Below are positions 23,980-32,345 of a DNA stretch of 64,000 bases, piece after piece. The notes under the pieces were generated by a model. It searched no databases, was not told where the DNA came from, and was given only the letters and a program-made list of their open reading frames with translations. A program made the position numbers and the translations under genes. The DNA lies in assembly GCF_000332155.1 (NCBI RefSeq), contig NZ_KB235904.1, forward strand, positions 2,215,813-2,279,812, written 5' to 3'. Position 1 is the stretch's first letter; the number at the start of each line of letters is the position of its first letter. The DNA comes from Kamptonema formosum PCC 6407. GTDB taxonomy: Bacteria > Cyanobacteriota > Cyanobacteriia > Cyanobacteriales > Microcoleaceae.

Positions 23980-24696
23980 TTATCCTTCATTTAATTGCTT
24001 AAAAGAACCTTCAGACTTAACTTGTTTGTGCAAACTAATTTGGTCGCCGACTTGATAGCCTGAATAAAAGCCAGATTCGCTGCTAATTTGAGAACCAGAA
24101 CGAACTTTAACTTTTACACCCTGTTGTTCTAAATAGTTGGTAATATCTTGCTGATTTTTCTCAAACATCGATCTGACTACAATAGCTGGAGTCGCTGGTG
24201 CATCTCCTGAACCAGGAATTCCTGAATTTTCTATTTCTTCTTTTTGGATTAATAGTCTTTGGCTTAACCGCGTCGCACACCCCACTCGAAAAGCATTTAG
24301 ATAAGCCAATCCCCGACCATTTCCTTTGCGATATTTAGCACGCCGTTCAATGGCTTGAGCTAAGTATTCATAAAGGTATTGACACGCTGCGATATTAGTA
24401 GGTGTTCCTACTAAAAACATATAGCCGGTATAACTATTTCGCATTGCTTCGCAGCTATTGGCTTCAGCAATCCCGGAGAGTAATGTCATTTTCCAAGTGA
24501 CATAACGAGGCGTTGTTTCGACAGAGTTTTGAATGATTTTTTCTTGCTCTGAAGTACCTAAGTCAGCTAAGCTGAGATTGTATTGTGCTAATAGTAGAGA
24601 GGCTTTTTCTGCTGCGGCTGTCGCTTCGTTCTCGTTAGAAGAAGTTGCGAGAGACAATAGTTTTTTAATTTTATCAAGCGTATTTTTGTCGGTCAT
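23980..24696 (-). CDS. DUF2786-domain protein
   Basis: 238 residues. Residues 4-45 (LDKIKKLLSLATSSNENEATAAAEKASLLLAQYNLSLADL) are the DUF2786 helix pair, found in phage and plasmid-type genes. A second domain follows with WKMTLLSGIAEANSCEAMR, YMFLVGTPTNIAACQYLYEYLAQAIERRA and a lone FRVGCATRLSQRL helix. The C-terminal 60 residues are polar. No catalytic motif recognised. The neighbouring nucleotidyltransferase also belongs to a phage-associated family, so both may be accessory genes. Its start lies directly against a tandem repeat array (24700-24797), so promoter and ribosome site must be close to or within that array. Confidence 0.8.
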   Translation of the reverse strand: MTDKNTLDKIKKLLSLATSSNENEATAAAEKASLLLAQYNLSLADLGTSEQEKIIQNSVETTPRYVTWKMTLLSGIAEANSCEAMRNSYTGYMFLVGTPTNIAACQYLYEYLAQAIERRAKYRKGNGRGLAYLNAFRVGCATRLSQRLLIQKEEIENSGIPGSGDAPATPAIVVRSMFEKNQQDITNYLEQQGVKVKVRSGSQISSESGFYSGYQVGDQISLHKQVKSEGSFKQLNEG

Positions 24697-24699
24697 TTT

Positions 24700-24797
24700 G
24701 CTAATGGCTAATGGCTAATTGCTAATGGCTAATGGCTAATTGCTAATGGCTAATGGCTAATTGCTAATGGCTAATGGCTAATTGCTAATGGCTAATT
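24700..24797. repeat. Short tandem repeat array (GCTAATGGCTAATGGCTAATT)
   Basis: About four copies of a 21-base unit made of heptamers GCTAATG / GCTAATT. Related arrays are at 33604-33630 and 46651-46688. It begins immediately upstream of the DUF2786 start codon. Confidence 0.85.
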
Positions 24798-24806
24798 CAG
24801 GACTTA

Positions 24807-24907
24807 TACCAAATCCGGGTTAGTCATCCCCTTTATTACCAATAATCCGTCATTGCTTCGCTTCGCTCGCAATGACAATAAAGGGGGTAGTAAAGCCGGA
24901 TTTGGTA
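24807..24907. repeat. Dispersed palindromic repeat, family B
   Basis: Ends TACCAAATCC / GGATTTGGTA are perfect complements. Inside are CCCCTTTATT...CATTGCTTCGC and GCTCGCAATGACAATAAAGGGGG. Shortened compared with the copy at 2664-2809, mainly in the loop. Confidence 0.85.
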
Positions 24908-24908
24908 T

Positions 24909-25037
24909 TACACACCCAACCAAAGAAACCGGGGTTTTTGACGAAGATACTTCATTTATACCACAGACGATCTCAAAAACCCGGTTTCTGGAGCCATGAG
25001 CAGTTAACAGTTAACAGTTAACAGTTAACAATTAACA
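24909..25037. repeat. Family A relic plus GTTAACA tandem heptamers
   Basis: Family A arms ACCAAAGAAACCGGGGTTTTT and AAAAACCCGGTTTCT (24917-24989), here without the AGGACTTACG end on one side, then five to six units of CAGTTAA / CAATTAA (24998-25037) that run right up to the stop codon of the raf1-like gene. Confidence 0.75.
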
Positions 25038-25039
25038 AT

Positions 25040-26131
25040 TTATTCATCAATAGACCATCCATCCTTAACGGAATCTTCCTCAATAATTCTTTTCGGACGC
25101 ATCACTAGAATAACTTTTGCTAAAAGCTTGATATCGGGAGATTCTTCAAACCACTGTAATTCTAAATTGCCGTTGCTATCTGTGAGAAAATAACTATCAG
25201 CATCCCACTGCCTTTGAGCGCGGTCGGCGATAATTAATACTTCTTCAGGTTGGCCTTGTAAGGGTGTGGGAAAGCGATCGCTATTTGCCAAAAGAGCGAC
25301 GGGATCTTCTGCTTTCCTAATCACTTGCCAACCAGGGACGGTTATCCAAGCGCCAGTACCGGAAAATTTGATCAGTTGAAAGGGCCCTGTTTCCTCCGTT
25401 AGGGGAACTGCTTGCCAGTCTGTAGTGGCGATCGGCATTTGACCTGCAACAGGTACGATCCGAGGTAAATCTTCCTCTTCTTCGACGCGATACACTGGCA
25501 ATCGGGGGGCGGTACGCTTCGGAACTACGGTAAAATCAGTGAGTAGTTGTTCGATTTGTTGACGCGCAGTGGGACTTGCTGCTAATTTTAAACCGCGTGC
25601 GATCAGGCGCGATCGCTCTTGCAGATCGCTCTTCTCCCTCGCCAATTTCCAACACTGGTAAGCAACTGCGTCTCCCGCAGCATGGGTAAATCCCGCTGGC
25701 TGCCGAATGCGCGAAAATTCCTTGACAGCTTTGGCGATTTCGTGCGCGTCGTCAGCATCCAGGTTGTGAGATAGTACCAAGGTAGCAGCAGCAACTCGTT
25801 CGTTTTGGGTGAGAATCCGAAACTCGTACAAAACATCGCTACCCTTGCGCCAAAAGTGCGATCGCACTTCCTCAGTGGCATCTGCATTTACTAAACTGGT
25901 ATAAACTTGAGCGGCAACGCTGACCTGATTTTGCTGCACCGGCTCAAAACCCGTCTGTTCAAAAATCTGATTAGAACTGTAGCCCGCTTTGAGCAATGTC
26001 GCGCAAGCCTGTCCCCATTCTACCCAACTGCCCTCCTTGCGGCGGAGCGATCGCACTAAATTTTCCACATCCACAGCATTGCTAGAAGATTGAGGGCCCG
26101 AATTCGGTAAGTCTTGAGGTGTTTGAGTCAT
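25040..26131 (-). CDS. raf1: Rubisco accumulation factor 1
   Basis: 363 residues. The N-terminal alpha domain is recognised by LVRSLRRKEGSWVEWGQACATLLKAGYSSNQIFEQTGFEPVQQNQV (about 27-72) and VYEFR-type continuation DVLYEFRILTQNERVAAATLVLSHNLDADDAHEIAKAVKEF; the C-terminal beta domain starts near LPRIVPVAGQMP and holds GTGAWITVPGWQVIRKAEDPVALL. Raf1 is a dimeric chaperone that binds folded RbcL dimers and helps form the L8 core of Rubisco in the cytoplasm and carboxysome pathway. Full length. The rbc operon is not in the window. GTTAACA tandem repeats abut its 3' end. Confidence 0.9.
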   Translation of the reverse strand: MTQTPQDLPNSGPQSSSNAVDVENLVRSLRRKEGSWVEWGQACATLLKAGYSSNQIFEQTGFEPVQQNQVSVAAQVYTSLVNADATEEVRSHFWRKGSDVLYEFRILTQNERVAAATLVLSHNLDADDAHEIAKAVKEFSRIRQPAGFTHAAGDAVAYQCWKLAREKSDLQERSRLIARGLKLAASPTARQQIEQLLTDFTVVPKRTAPRLPVYRVEEEEDLPRIVPVAGQMPIATTDWQAVPLTEETGPFQLIKFSGTGAWITVPGWQVIRKAEDPVALLANSDRFPTPLQGQPEEVLIIADRAQRQWDADSYFLTDSNGNLELQWFEESPDIKLLAKVILVMRPKRIIEEDSVKDGWSIDE

Positions 26132-26428
26132 AATCGAATTACAAATTCAGCGATAAGTAGTTGTTATTGTGCAAACGTACAATCTGAGAAAGCCTCCCTT
26201 AATGACTGGGAAACAACAATTCAGAAGTTGCACTCCCTGCTTTAGTTGGCAGGCGATCGCGTCAACCAGACAATCAAGTTTATACCCAAATTCTGTTAGG
26301 GACGCTCAGAGGACAAAAGCTGAAAGCTGACTTCTCAGTTGCAGTAGAGCTTAGGTTTGATACCATGTCACTATTGTTGCAAAATAAATGCTCACCCAAA
26401 TCCGCTGAGGCGAGTTGATTGTATTCTT

Positions 26429-27373
26429 ATGGATAATGCCCTTCCAGAGCTAGATAGCATTAAACGCCAGCTCATGAGCCTAAATCGACCCAAAAAGCCT
26501 AAGATGCTGGTGGTAGACGATGAACCAGATAATCTCGATCTCCTCTACCGAACTTTCCGGCGAGATTTTAACGTACTAAAAGCTGAGAGCGGAATTCGCG
26601 CCTTGGAAGTCCTTGGCGATGAAGGTGAAGTAGCCGTCATCATCTCCGATCAACGTATGCCGGAGATGAAGGGAACGGAGTTTTTGAGCAAAACTGTACC
26701 TCAGTTCCCAAACACAGTACGGATTATCCTCACTGGTTTTACGGATATTGAAGACCTGGTAGACGCAATTAACTCTGGACAGGTATATAAATATATTACT
26801 AAGCCCTGGGACCCGAACGAACTCAAAGTTGTAGTGCAGCGGGCCGCAGAGACTTATGAATTGCTGAAGCAACGGACGGAAGAACTGCGCCGGGCCCAAA
26901 TCCAAACGCAATTACTGGCAACTGTCATGCAGACTGCTCAGGACTCTCCTAGTTTGGAAGCCAGTTTAGAGCCAATTGCTGCGGCCTTCAGCGATAATTT
27001 TTTAGCCGATGCCTGCATTTTACAACTCGTGGAGGGAAATACTTTAACAGGGGCAGTCGGCACTCACAGCGCAGGCGGAAAGGTGGACAATTGGCTGGCA
27101 AGTGACCCTTTGGTGAAGGAAGCGATCGCTACTCAGACGATTCAATGTTCGCTTAATGTCTCAGCGGATGCAACAATGACTGATATTGCCCACTACCAGG
27201 CATCAGGAATTCAAGCACATCTCGCTGTTCCCATCGCCTATCGCGGGGAAACGATCGCTTTAATGTCCCTCCAGTGGAAGCAACCCAGCACCCTTCGCCC
27301 TGACGAACTGATGACGCTTCACTTGGCAGCTCAACAAGTTGCTCTAGTTCTAACTACTTTGAAGTGTTCTTAA
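26429..27373 (+). CDS. Response regulator with C-terminal GAF domain
   Basis: 314 residues from ATG at 26429; a longer frame opens at TTG 26357 but its extra 24 residues look non-coding. Receiver domain at about 22-145: KMLVVDDEPDNLDLLYRTF (acidic pair), phospho-acceptor Asp in VIISDQRMPEMKG, conserved Thr in IILTGFTD and Lys in YITKPWDPNEL. The receiver sequence resembles RpfG/HD-GYP-linked receivers. A helical linker (LLKQRTEELRRAQ) leads to a GAF domain (about 165-310) ending QVALVLTTL. No DNA-binding or enzymatic output is present, so it probably works through protein partners. Divergent from raf1 across 297 bases holding HIP1 sites but no clear element. Confidence 0.85.
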   Translation: MDNALPELDSIKRQLMSLNRPKKPKMLVVDDEPDNLDLLYRTFRRDFNVLKAESGIRALEVLGDEGEVAVIISDQRMPEMKGTEFLSKTVPQFPNTVRIILTGFTDIEDLVDAINSGQVYKYITKPWDPNELKVVVQRAAETYELLKQRTEELRRAQIQTQLLATVMQTAQDSPSLEASLEPIAAAFSDNFLADACILQLVEGNTLTGAVGTHSAGGKVDNWLASDPLVKEAIATQTIQCSLNVSADATMTDIAHYQASGIQAHLAVPIAYRGETIALMSLQWKQPSTLRPDELMTLHLAAQQVALVLTTLKCS

Positions 27374-27442
27374 GCGAGGATATCTCAGGTAGATAATGTC
27401 TTGAATTGTAAGGGGTGGCGATCGCATAATTAGGGTTAAAAG

Positions 27443-27470
27443 GCTTTTGGGATTTCAAAATCCCGAAAGC
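27443..27470. terminator. Imperfect hairpin after the response regulator
   Basis: GCTTTTGGGATTT and AAATCCCGAAAGC pair with one G-T wobble or mismatch over a short loop, 70 bases past the stop. No T-run follows. A family B relic (CATTGGGAGTGAAACGAAGC) follows at about 27502-27527. Confidence 0.4.
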
Positions 27471-27620
27471 TCATTAGATGAGTAAGAAAATATCTATGTA
27501 TGTCATTGGGAGTGAAACGAAGCAATCGCAGGGGTGATGATAACTTTACATTTTGTTATGCAGCAAGGTTTATTTGCGTCTACCTACTTAAATCTACCAC
27601 TTTCCCCACTTCTGCAAATT

Positions 27621-27944
27621 TTATTCACCAGAATTATCTTGCTGATTCCTTTGATTTAACAGGATATCGAGCATCCGCATTGTCTCCCTTCTCAAACCAT
27701 CAATATTAGTTTGTTGTCGGTCTATTCTTTCCTCTATTTGAATCATCCTTTCTTGCTGTTGAGCGATCGTCACTTGCTGTTGAGCGATCAGTTGTAATAT
27801 TTGCTGCCGTTCTTCTCTGGCCTCTGCTGCCGTATTTGCTAATGCTTGAATCACGCGAGCATTGCTATTGGCTATATTCGCTGTTTCCTCTACCTGATTA
27901 GCGAGTCTATCTAGTCTGTCATCATCCCAGCGTTCTGTTGCCAT
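27621..27944 (-). CDS. Coiled-coil protein (107 aa)
   Basis: Almost entirely helical with heptad pattern and many Gln, Arg and Ile residues: MATERWDDDRLDRLANQVEE, then a long stretch LIAQQQVTIAQQQERMIQIEERIDRQQTNIDGLRRETMRMLDILLNQ. Proteins starting with ERW-D-RLDRLA are common and multicopy in filamentous cyanobacteria, in my recollection, with no known function. There is no membrane segment. A 6-base acidic tail ends the protein. Its start is 66 bases from a long palindrome (28010-28047). Confidence 0.7.
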   Translation of the reverse strand: MATERWDDDRLDRLANQVEETANIANSNARVIQALANTAAEAREERQQILQLIAQQQVTIAQQQERMIQIEERIDRQQTNIDGLRRETMRMLDILLNQRNQQDNSGE

Positions 27945-28009
27945 AGATTTTTTTGGCTCTGTTTTTCTATTATCTCATAAAACGCGATCGCCTTCAATAA
28001 ATATCAATC

Positions 28010-28047
28010 TGTAGATACTGTATTGACTTGTCAAGACAGTATCTACA
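28010..28047. promoter_or_regulatory. 38-bp near-perfect palindrome
   Basis: TGTAGATACTGT (28010-28021) is the exact complement of ACAGTATCTACA (28036-28047). Inside, TTGAC and GTCAA (28023-28034) also pair, leaving one mismatch and a 2-base loop. It lies between the stop of the M23 peptidase gene and the start of the coiled-coil gene, both on the minus strand. No T-run on either side. It may be an operator, a bidirectional RNA hairpin or the relic of a mobile element. Confidence 0.6.
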
Positions 28048-28075
28048 ATCCTAATCGAATTGGCAGTTCTATCAA

Positions 28076-29587
28076 TCAATTCTTAGGCTTAGAAATTGGC
28101 TTTTCTAACAACTCTACTGGGGGTTGGAGATTGACAATTTCAATGTCTAAACCTAAAGGTAGTGGTGGAAGTTTTGGCGTACTAATTTCTAAATCCCCTG
28201 TTCCACTTGCTAAGCGAGATGTGAGAATTTTAGGCATTGCCGGCACTTTTTCTGCTGTTTCCAAAGTTTTCACCATTTGAGCCAAAGCAAACTCTAATTG
28301 CTGGCCTGGATCGATCGCTACCCAACCTTGATTTGTCATCGCCCGTAGTTCAAAGTGTAAGTGAGGGCCTGTAGACATCCCCGTACTGCCAACTCGACCA
28401 ATTACTTCTCCTTGCTGCACCCATTCACCCGGTTTAACAAATAGTTCGGAAAGGTGAGCGTAGAGAGTTTCTTGGGACTGTTTATTATGGTCGAGAACGA
28501 CGGCCAGGCCGTAACCTCCTAACCAATCTGCGATCGCAACTTGACCCGCATAAGCCGCCAAAACTGGGGTTCCCATCGGCGCACCCAAGTCTGTACCCGT
28601 GTGAAACCTGCCTGAACCGAGGACTGGATGAGTCCTCCAGCCAAAAATCGAGGTAATTTCAGCGGGGATAGACAGGGGAAACATCATCCGCAGATTGCCA
28701 TTTCCAGGCAATGCAGGCGGCCGAGGTGTCTGATTGTAATAAGCAAAACCAGAATCGCTCATACTGCTGACAGTAATCGGGCCGACTTGGATAGACCCAA
28801 TGCTGGCAACTGTCGCCCCTCCGTTTGAGGAGTATCCCGACTCAGAGGCATATTCCGACCTGGGGGCATATCCAGCCCCAGAGGAACCTCCCTGGGCGTA
28901 AGATGTTCCTGCCTGTTGCTGGCCATTTTCCCAGGCTTTACGACCTGTAGGGGCGGCGATATTTTCAGCGTAGGGGTTCCCCGCGTTCGCATCTGCCGTC
29001 TGCTGCTGTGGCGCAGGGGGAGCGCACAAGGCTCCCGCAATTTCTTGTCCCGTTCCTACAACAGCGTCGCAACCAGTTGAGCGTTCGGAAAATTGAACTG
29101 CTGTCGGTGCTTCGTAGGTGTTAGTCGCACCCACACTGTAGTCAGTGGGATCGATGTAGGCATTATTGGGGCTGGCTGGGGCCTCAGCATTATATTCTGG
29201 AGTGCTCGGCGCTTCTACGGTTGGCGGAGCAATTTCTGGTTCTGGCAAATACGGCTCTGGGGCGGCCGCTGCGGGGGCTTCTGGAATGTACTCTGGTTCT
29301 GGGGCGTATTCGGGGGTTTCTGGAATGTACTCTGGTTCTGGGGCGTATTCGGGGGCGGCCGCAGAGGGTTCTGGTGCGTAAGTTTCTGGTTCAACTGCGG
29401 CTGGTTCCGGGAGGCTAGGAGGGGCTTCGGAGGCTTCTGGGGCAGCTATTTCTACTTGCGGAGCCTCGGTTTGGGCCCAAACCATACCTTTACTGAGCAT
29501 TCCTAGACTAGCAATACAACCGATGCCTAAGAGTAGGGAACGTTGAGATAATAGCCGCAATCGAGCGCGATCGCTAATAGGGGTCAT
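28076..29587 (-). CDS. Secreted M23-family (LytM) peptidoglycan endopeptidase
   Basis: 503 residues from ATG at 29587; a GTG at 29659 would add 24. A signal or anchor segment SLLLGIGCIASLGML leads to a Pro-, Glu- and Ala-rich spacer with repeats such as YAPEPEYIPETPEYAPEPEYIPE, which would span periplasm or wall. The M23 domain (about 330-460 in long numbering) keeps all zinc and catalytic residues: RFHTGTDLGAPMGTPV (His353, Asp357), LYAHLS (His402) and GPHLHFEL (His433, His435). It should cleave peptide cross-links and work in cell division or filament septum maturation. Full length. GC-rich spacer contains NotI-like GCGGCCGC strings from Ala codons. Confidence 0.88.
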   Translation of the reverse strand: MTPISDRARLRLLSQRSLLLGIGCIASLGMLSKGMVWAQTEAPQVEIAAPEASEAPPSLPEPAAVEPETYAPEPSAAAPEYAPEPEYIPETPEYAPEPEYIPEAPAAAAPEPYLPEPEIAPPTVEAPSTPEYNAEAPASPNNAYIDPTDYSVGATNTYEAPTAVQFSERSTGCDAVVGTGQEIAGALCAPPAPQQQTADANAGNPYAENIAAPTGRKAWENGQQQAGTSYAQGGSSGAGYAPRSEYASESGYSSNGGATVASIGSIQVGPITVSSMSDSGFAYYNQTPRPPALPGNGNLRMMFPLSIPAEITSIFGWRTHPVLGSGRFHTGTDLGAPMGTPVLAAYAGQVAIADWLGGYGLAVVLDHNKQSQETLYAHLSELFVKPGEWVQQGEVIGRVGSTGMSTGPHLHFELRAMTNQGWVAIDPGQQLEFALAQMVKTLETAEKVPAMPKILTSRLASGTGDLEISTPKLPPLPLGLDIEIVNLQPPVELLEKPISKPKN

Positions 29588-29659
29588 TTTTTCTTGTTTG
29601 GCTGTTGCCAGGGATTTTAGTTTTTTATCTGAGTAAACTGGTTTCACGATCTTTATCAC

Positions 29660-30353
29660 AACTCAATATCGGGCTTGTGGCATGGGGGGGTGAGGGCTGC
29701 AAAGAAACCGATAACTCATCCTTTAAATCCGTTGGGAATTTTGTTGTTGTTCTATAGCCCAGAATGATTGTAACGGGCTTGAGGCAAATTTCGCCTTTGG
29801 ACTCTGTTACAGCTTCAGTTTTTGTGTTTGGTAAGGGGATTTTTTGAGTAAAATCGCACTTGCAGTCCGTCTGTGGCGTTGACGGGGACGATCGCTCGTT
29901 TGTGTCCGTCTAATTTTAGCGGATGCCGGATGTTAGTCTGGAGTTTTAGGCGATCGCTTGTTTAAGGCTGAGTTATGTTCGCAGTTGCCCGAAGTAGGCG
30001 ATCGCATTCCAGCCAGCAACTAATTGTAATGGCAATAATTTCCCTAGAGGCCAAAAGATGGGAAAAACCCGGTTTCTTTGATTCGGCGGGTGGCTAGAAA
30101 CCGGGTTTTTACGATATACTTCTCCGAGGCTTATAGATGGGGAAAAACCCAGTTTCTTTAATTCGGCATTGCGGACAAATGGACGATCGCGCTCGATCTA
30201 AACTTTACTTGAAAATGTGCGATCGCTCTTTGGGAACGTCCTTCTCCTTCTCAGGTAATATTCACCAAAATCGATCTCTGTCGCGTGGTAGAGTTTATAA
30301 AGTTATTAAATTTTGTAAAATCAACTTAATTTCCTACCCTCAGAGCGTCAACT
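29660..30353. other. Long intergenic region before crtO with family A relics
   Basis: 694 bases between the divergent peptidase and crtO genes. At 30060-30112 it holds AAAACCCGGTTTCTTTGATTCGGCGGGTGGCTAGAAACCGGG-type arms of repeat family A and, at about 30138-30165, a further half copy. Several HIP1 octamers are present. Otherwise it is AT-rich near crtO with no clear promoter box; no gene was recognised. Confidence 0.55.
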
Positions 30354-32054
30354 ATGGAAACGTATGATGTCATTATCATCGGAGCAGGTCACAACGGGCT
30401 AACCTGTGCAGCTTACCTCCTCAAAGCAGGATATAGCGTCCTCCTACTCGAAAAACGCTCTGTCCCTGGAGGGGCCGCCACCACCGAGGCCGCAATTCCA
30501 GAACTGCCAGATTTTAAATTTAACCTCTGTGCAATCGACCATGAATTTATCCATTTAGGGCCTGTTATCGAAGAATTAGAACTGGGGAAATATGGATTAG
30601 AATATCTATTTTGCGATCCAGTTGTCTTTTGCCCAAACCCAGACGGAAAATACTTCTTAGCCCATAAATCAGTTGAAAGAACCTGTGCAGAAATAGCTCG
30701 CTATAGCCCTCGCGATGCTCAGAAATACGCCGAATATACCGACTTTTGGCAGCGGGCCCTCGGTGCAATGATTCCGATGTTCAATGCACCACCCAAATCC
30801 ATCATTGATATCGCCGGGAACTACAACATTAAAAAACTTAAAGACTTGTTTTCAGTCATCGGTTCCCCAGACAAAACCTTTGATTTTATCCGTACCATGC
30901 TCAACAGCGCTGAGGACATTCTCAACGAGTGGTTTGATTCGGAATTCCTCAAAGCGCCCCTAGCAAGACTCGCCTCAGAACTCGGTGCACCTCCCTCTCA
31001 AAAAACCATTGCTGTCGGTGCAATTATGATGGCAATGCGGCACAATCCTGGTATGGCCAGACCGCGAGGAGGCACGGGTTCATTAGTAAAAGCATTGGTT
31101 AATTTAGTACACAGTTATGCAGGTAAAATCCTCACTGACCAGCACGTTGAAAAAATCTTGGTTGATGATGGCCGCGCTGTAGGAGTTCGAGTTGCCGGAG
31201 GCGTAGAATATCGAGCTACAAAAGGTGTTATTTCTAATATAGATGCTAAACGCTTGTTTTTGCACTTAATAGATGACAGGGATGTTGATAGTGCCGATCG
31301 CAACTTGCGGGAACGCCTAGAGCGCAAAATTGTTAACAACAATGAGACTATTCTTAAGATAGATTTAGCTCTCAGCGAAGCGCCCCGGTTTGAAAAGTAC
31401 AACCATCAAGATGAATATATGATCGGTTCAGTATTAATTGCTGATTCCGTGAAGCACGTCGAAATTGCTCACAGCGAGCCTAGTATTGGCAGAATTCCTG
31501 ACTCTGACCCCTCTATGTATGTGGTAGTGCCGACCATGCTAGACCCGTCGATGGCTCCCCCCGGTAAACATACTGTCTGGATTGAGTTTTTTGCTCCTTA
31601 TCAGATCGAAAATGCTGAAGGCACTGGTTTGCACGGAACTGGTTGGACGGATGAATTAAAACACAAAGTAGCCGATCGCTGCATTGATAAATTAGCAGAA
31701 TATGCGCCCAATATCAAGAATGCAATTATCGGTCGCCGCGTGGAAAGTCCGGCAGAATTGGGAGAACGTTTGGGGGCATTGAAGGGTAATTATTACCATG
31801 TAGATATGACTCTGGATCAAATGATCTTTTTCCGCCCTTTACCGGAGTTAGCGAATTACAAAACACCGATTGAAGGTTTGTATTTAACGGGTGCTGGTAC
31901 GCATCCAGGCGGCTCGATTTCGGGGATGCCGGGACGCAATTGCGCTCGTATTTTTATGCACGCGCAGCAACCAATCGCGCAGACTTTGGCAGATGCAGCT
32001 AACTCCCTGAAATCTACGGCAAAGTCTGTATTTGGGGGAGCCTCCGATTTGTAA
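30354..32054 (+). CDS. crtO: Beta-carotene ketolase, CrtO type
   Basis: 566 residues, phytoene-desaturase-like FAD enzyme. FAD site at the N-terminus: YDVIIIGAGHNGLTCAAYLLKAGYSVLLLEK followed by VPGGAATTEA. It matches the cyanobacterial CrtO ketolase closely as I remember it: NLCAIDHEFIHLGPV, FIRTMLNSAEDILNEWFDSE, ARPRGGTGSLVKALVNLV, GVISNIDAKRLFLHL, and GAGTHPGGSISGMPGRNCAR at the C-terminus. It adds 4-keto groups to beta-carotene to make echinenone and, in some species, canthaxanthin, in membranes. Echinenone also serves the orange carotenoid protein. Full length with no break. The next gene starts 291 bases later, so co-transcription is uncertain. Confidence 0.92.
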   Translation: METYDVIIIGAGHNGLTCAAYLLKAGYSVLLLEKRSVPGGAATTEAAIPELPDFKFNLCAIDHEFIHLGPVIEELELGKYGLEYLFCDPVVFCPNPDGKYFLAHKSVERTCAEIARYSPRDAQKYAEYTDFWQRALGAMIPMFNAPPKSIIDIAGNYNIKKLKDLFSVIGSPDKTFDFIRTMLNSAEDILNEWFDSEFLKAPLARLASELGAPPSQKTIAVGAIMMAMRHNPGMARPRGGTGSLVKALVNLVHSYAGKILTDQHVEKILVDDGRAVGVRVAGGVEYRATKGVISNIDAKRLFLHLIDDRDVDSADRNLRERLERKIVNNNETILKIDLALSEAPRFEKYNHQDEYMIGSVLIADSVKHVEIAHSEPSIGRIPDSDPSMYVVVPTMLDPSMAPPGKHTVWIEFFAPYQIENAEGTGLHGTGWTDELKHKVADRCIDKLAEYAPNIKNAIIGRRVESPAELGERLGALKGNYYHVDMTLDQMIFFRPLPELANYKTPIEGLYLTGAGTHPGGSISGMPGRNCARIFMHAQQPIAQTLADAANSLKSTAKSVFGGASDL

Positions 32055-32070
32055 AAGACCTCACCCCTAG

Positions 32071-32143
32071 CCCCCGAACTACCTCTCCCTAACCCTCTCC
32101 TGAGAGGAGAGGGAAAAGGAATAAATTTGCTATAGTTCGGGGG
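32071..32143. repeat. Large stem-loop after crtO
   Basis: CCCCCGAACTA (32071-32081) is complementary to TAGTTCGGGGG (32133-32143), and inside are CCTCTCCCTAACCCTCTCC and GGAGAGG. Similar C-rich and G-rich strings recur at about 32190-32230 and 35104-35150. It can end crtO transcripts but lacks a T-run. Confidence 0.55.
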
Positions 32144-32345
32144 AGTAATTAATACTATTAAACTCACAGAGATTTAATAGTAACAATCCTGCTCCCCTCT
32201 CCTTGCAGTCTAGAGGTTAGGGGAGATCCCTTTTTTGATTTTCATCTTTTAACCTCTACCATATTAAAATACTCAGTCTTTGTAGGGATGAAAAAGCTGA
32301 CCAAAATTTGAGAAACTTAAGCTTGCCGTTACCCATTTTTGAGCA

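Noticed and set aside
24700-24797. Regular repeats that could be taken for a CRISPR array
   Set aside because: Units follow each other with no unique spacers; they are heptamer-based tandem repeats found at several loci, and no cas gene is present.
30137-30367. 76-codon frame before crtO
   Set aside because: It begins in a family A relic and overlaps the crtO start; no coding pattern.
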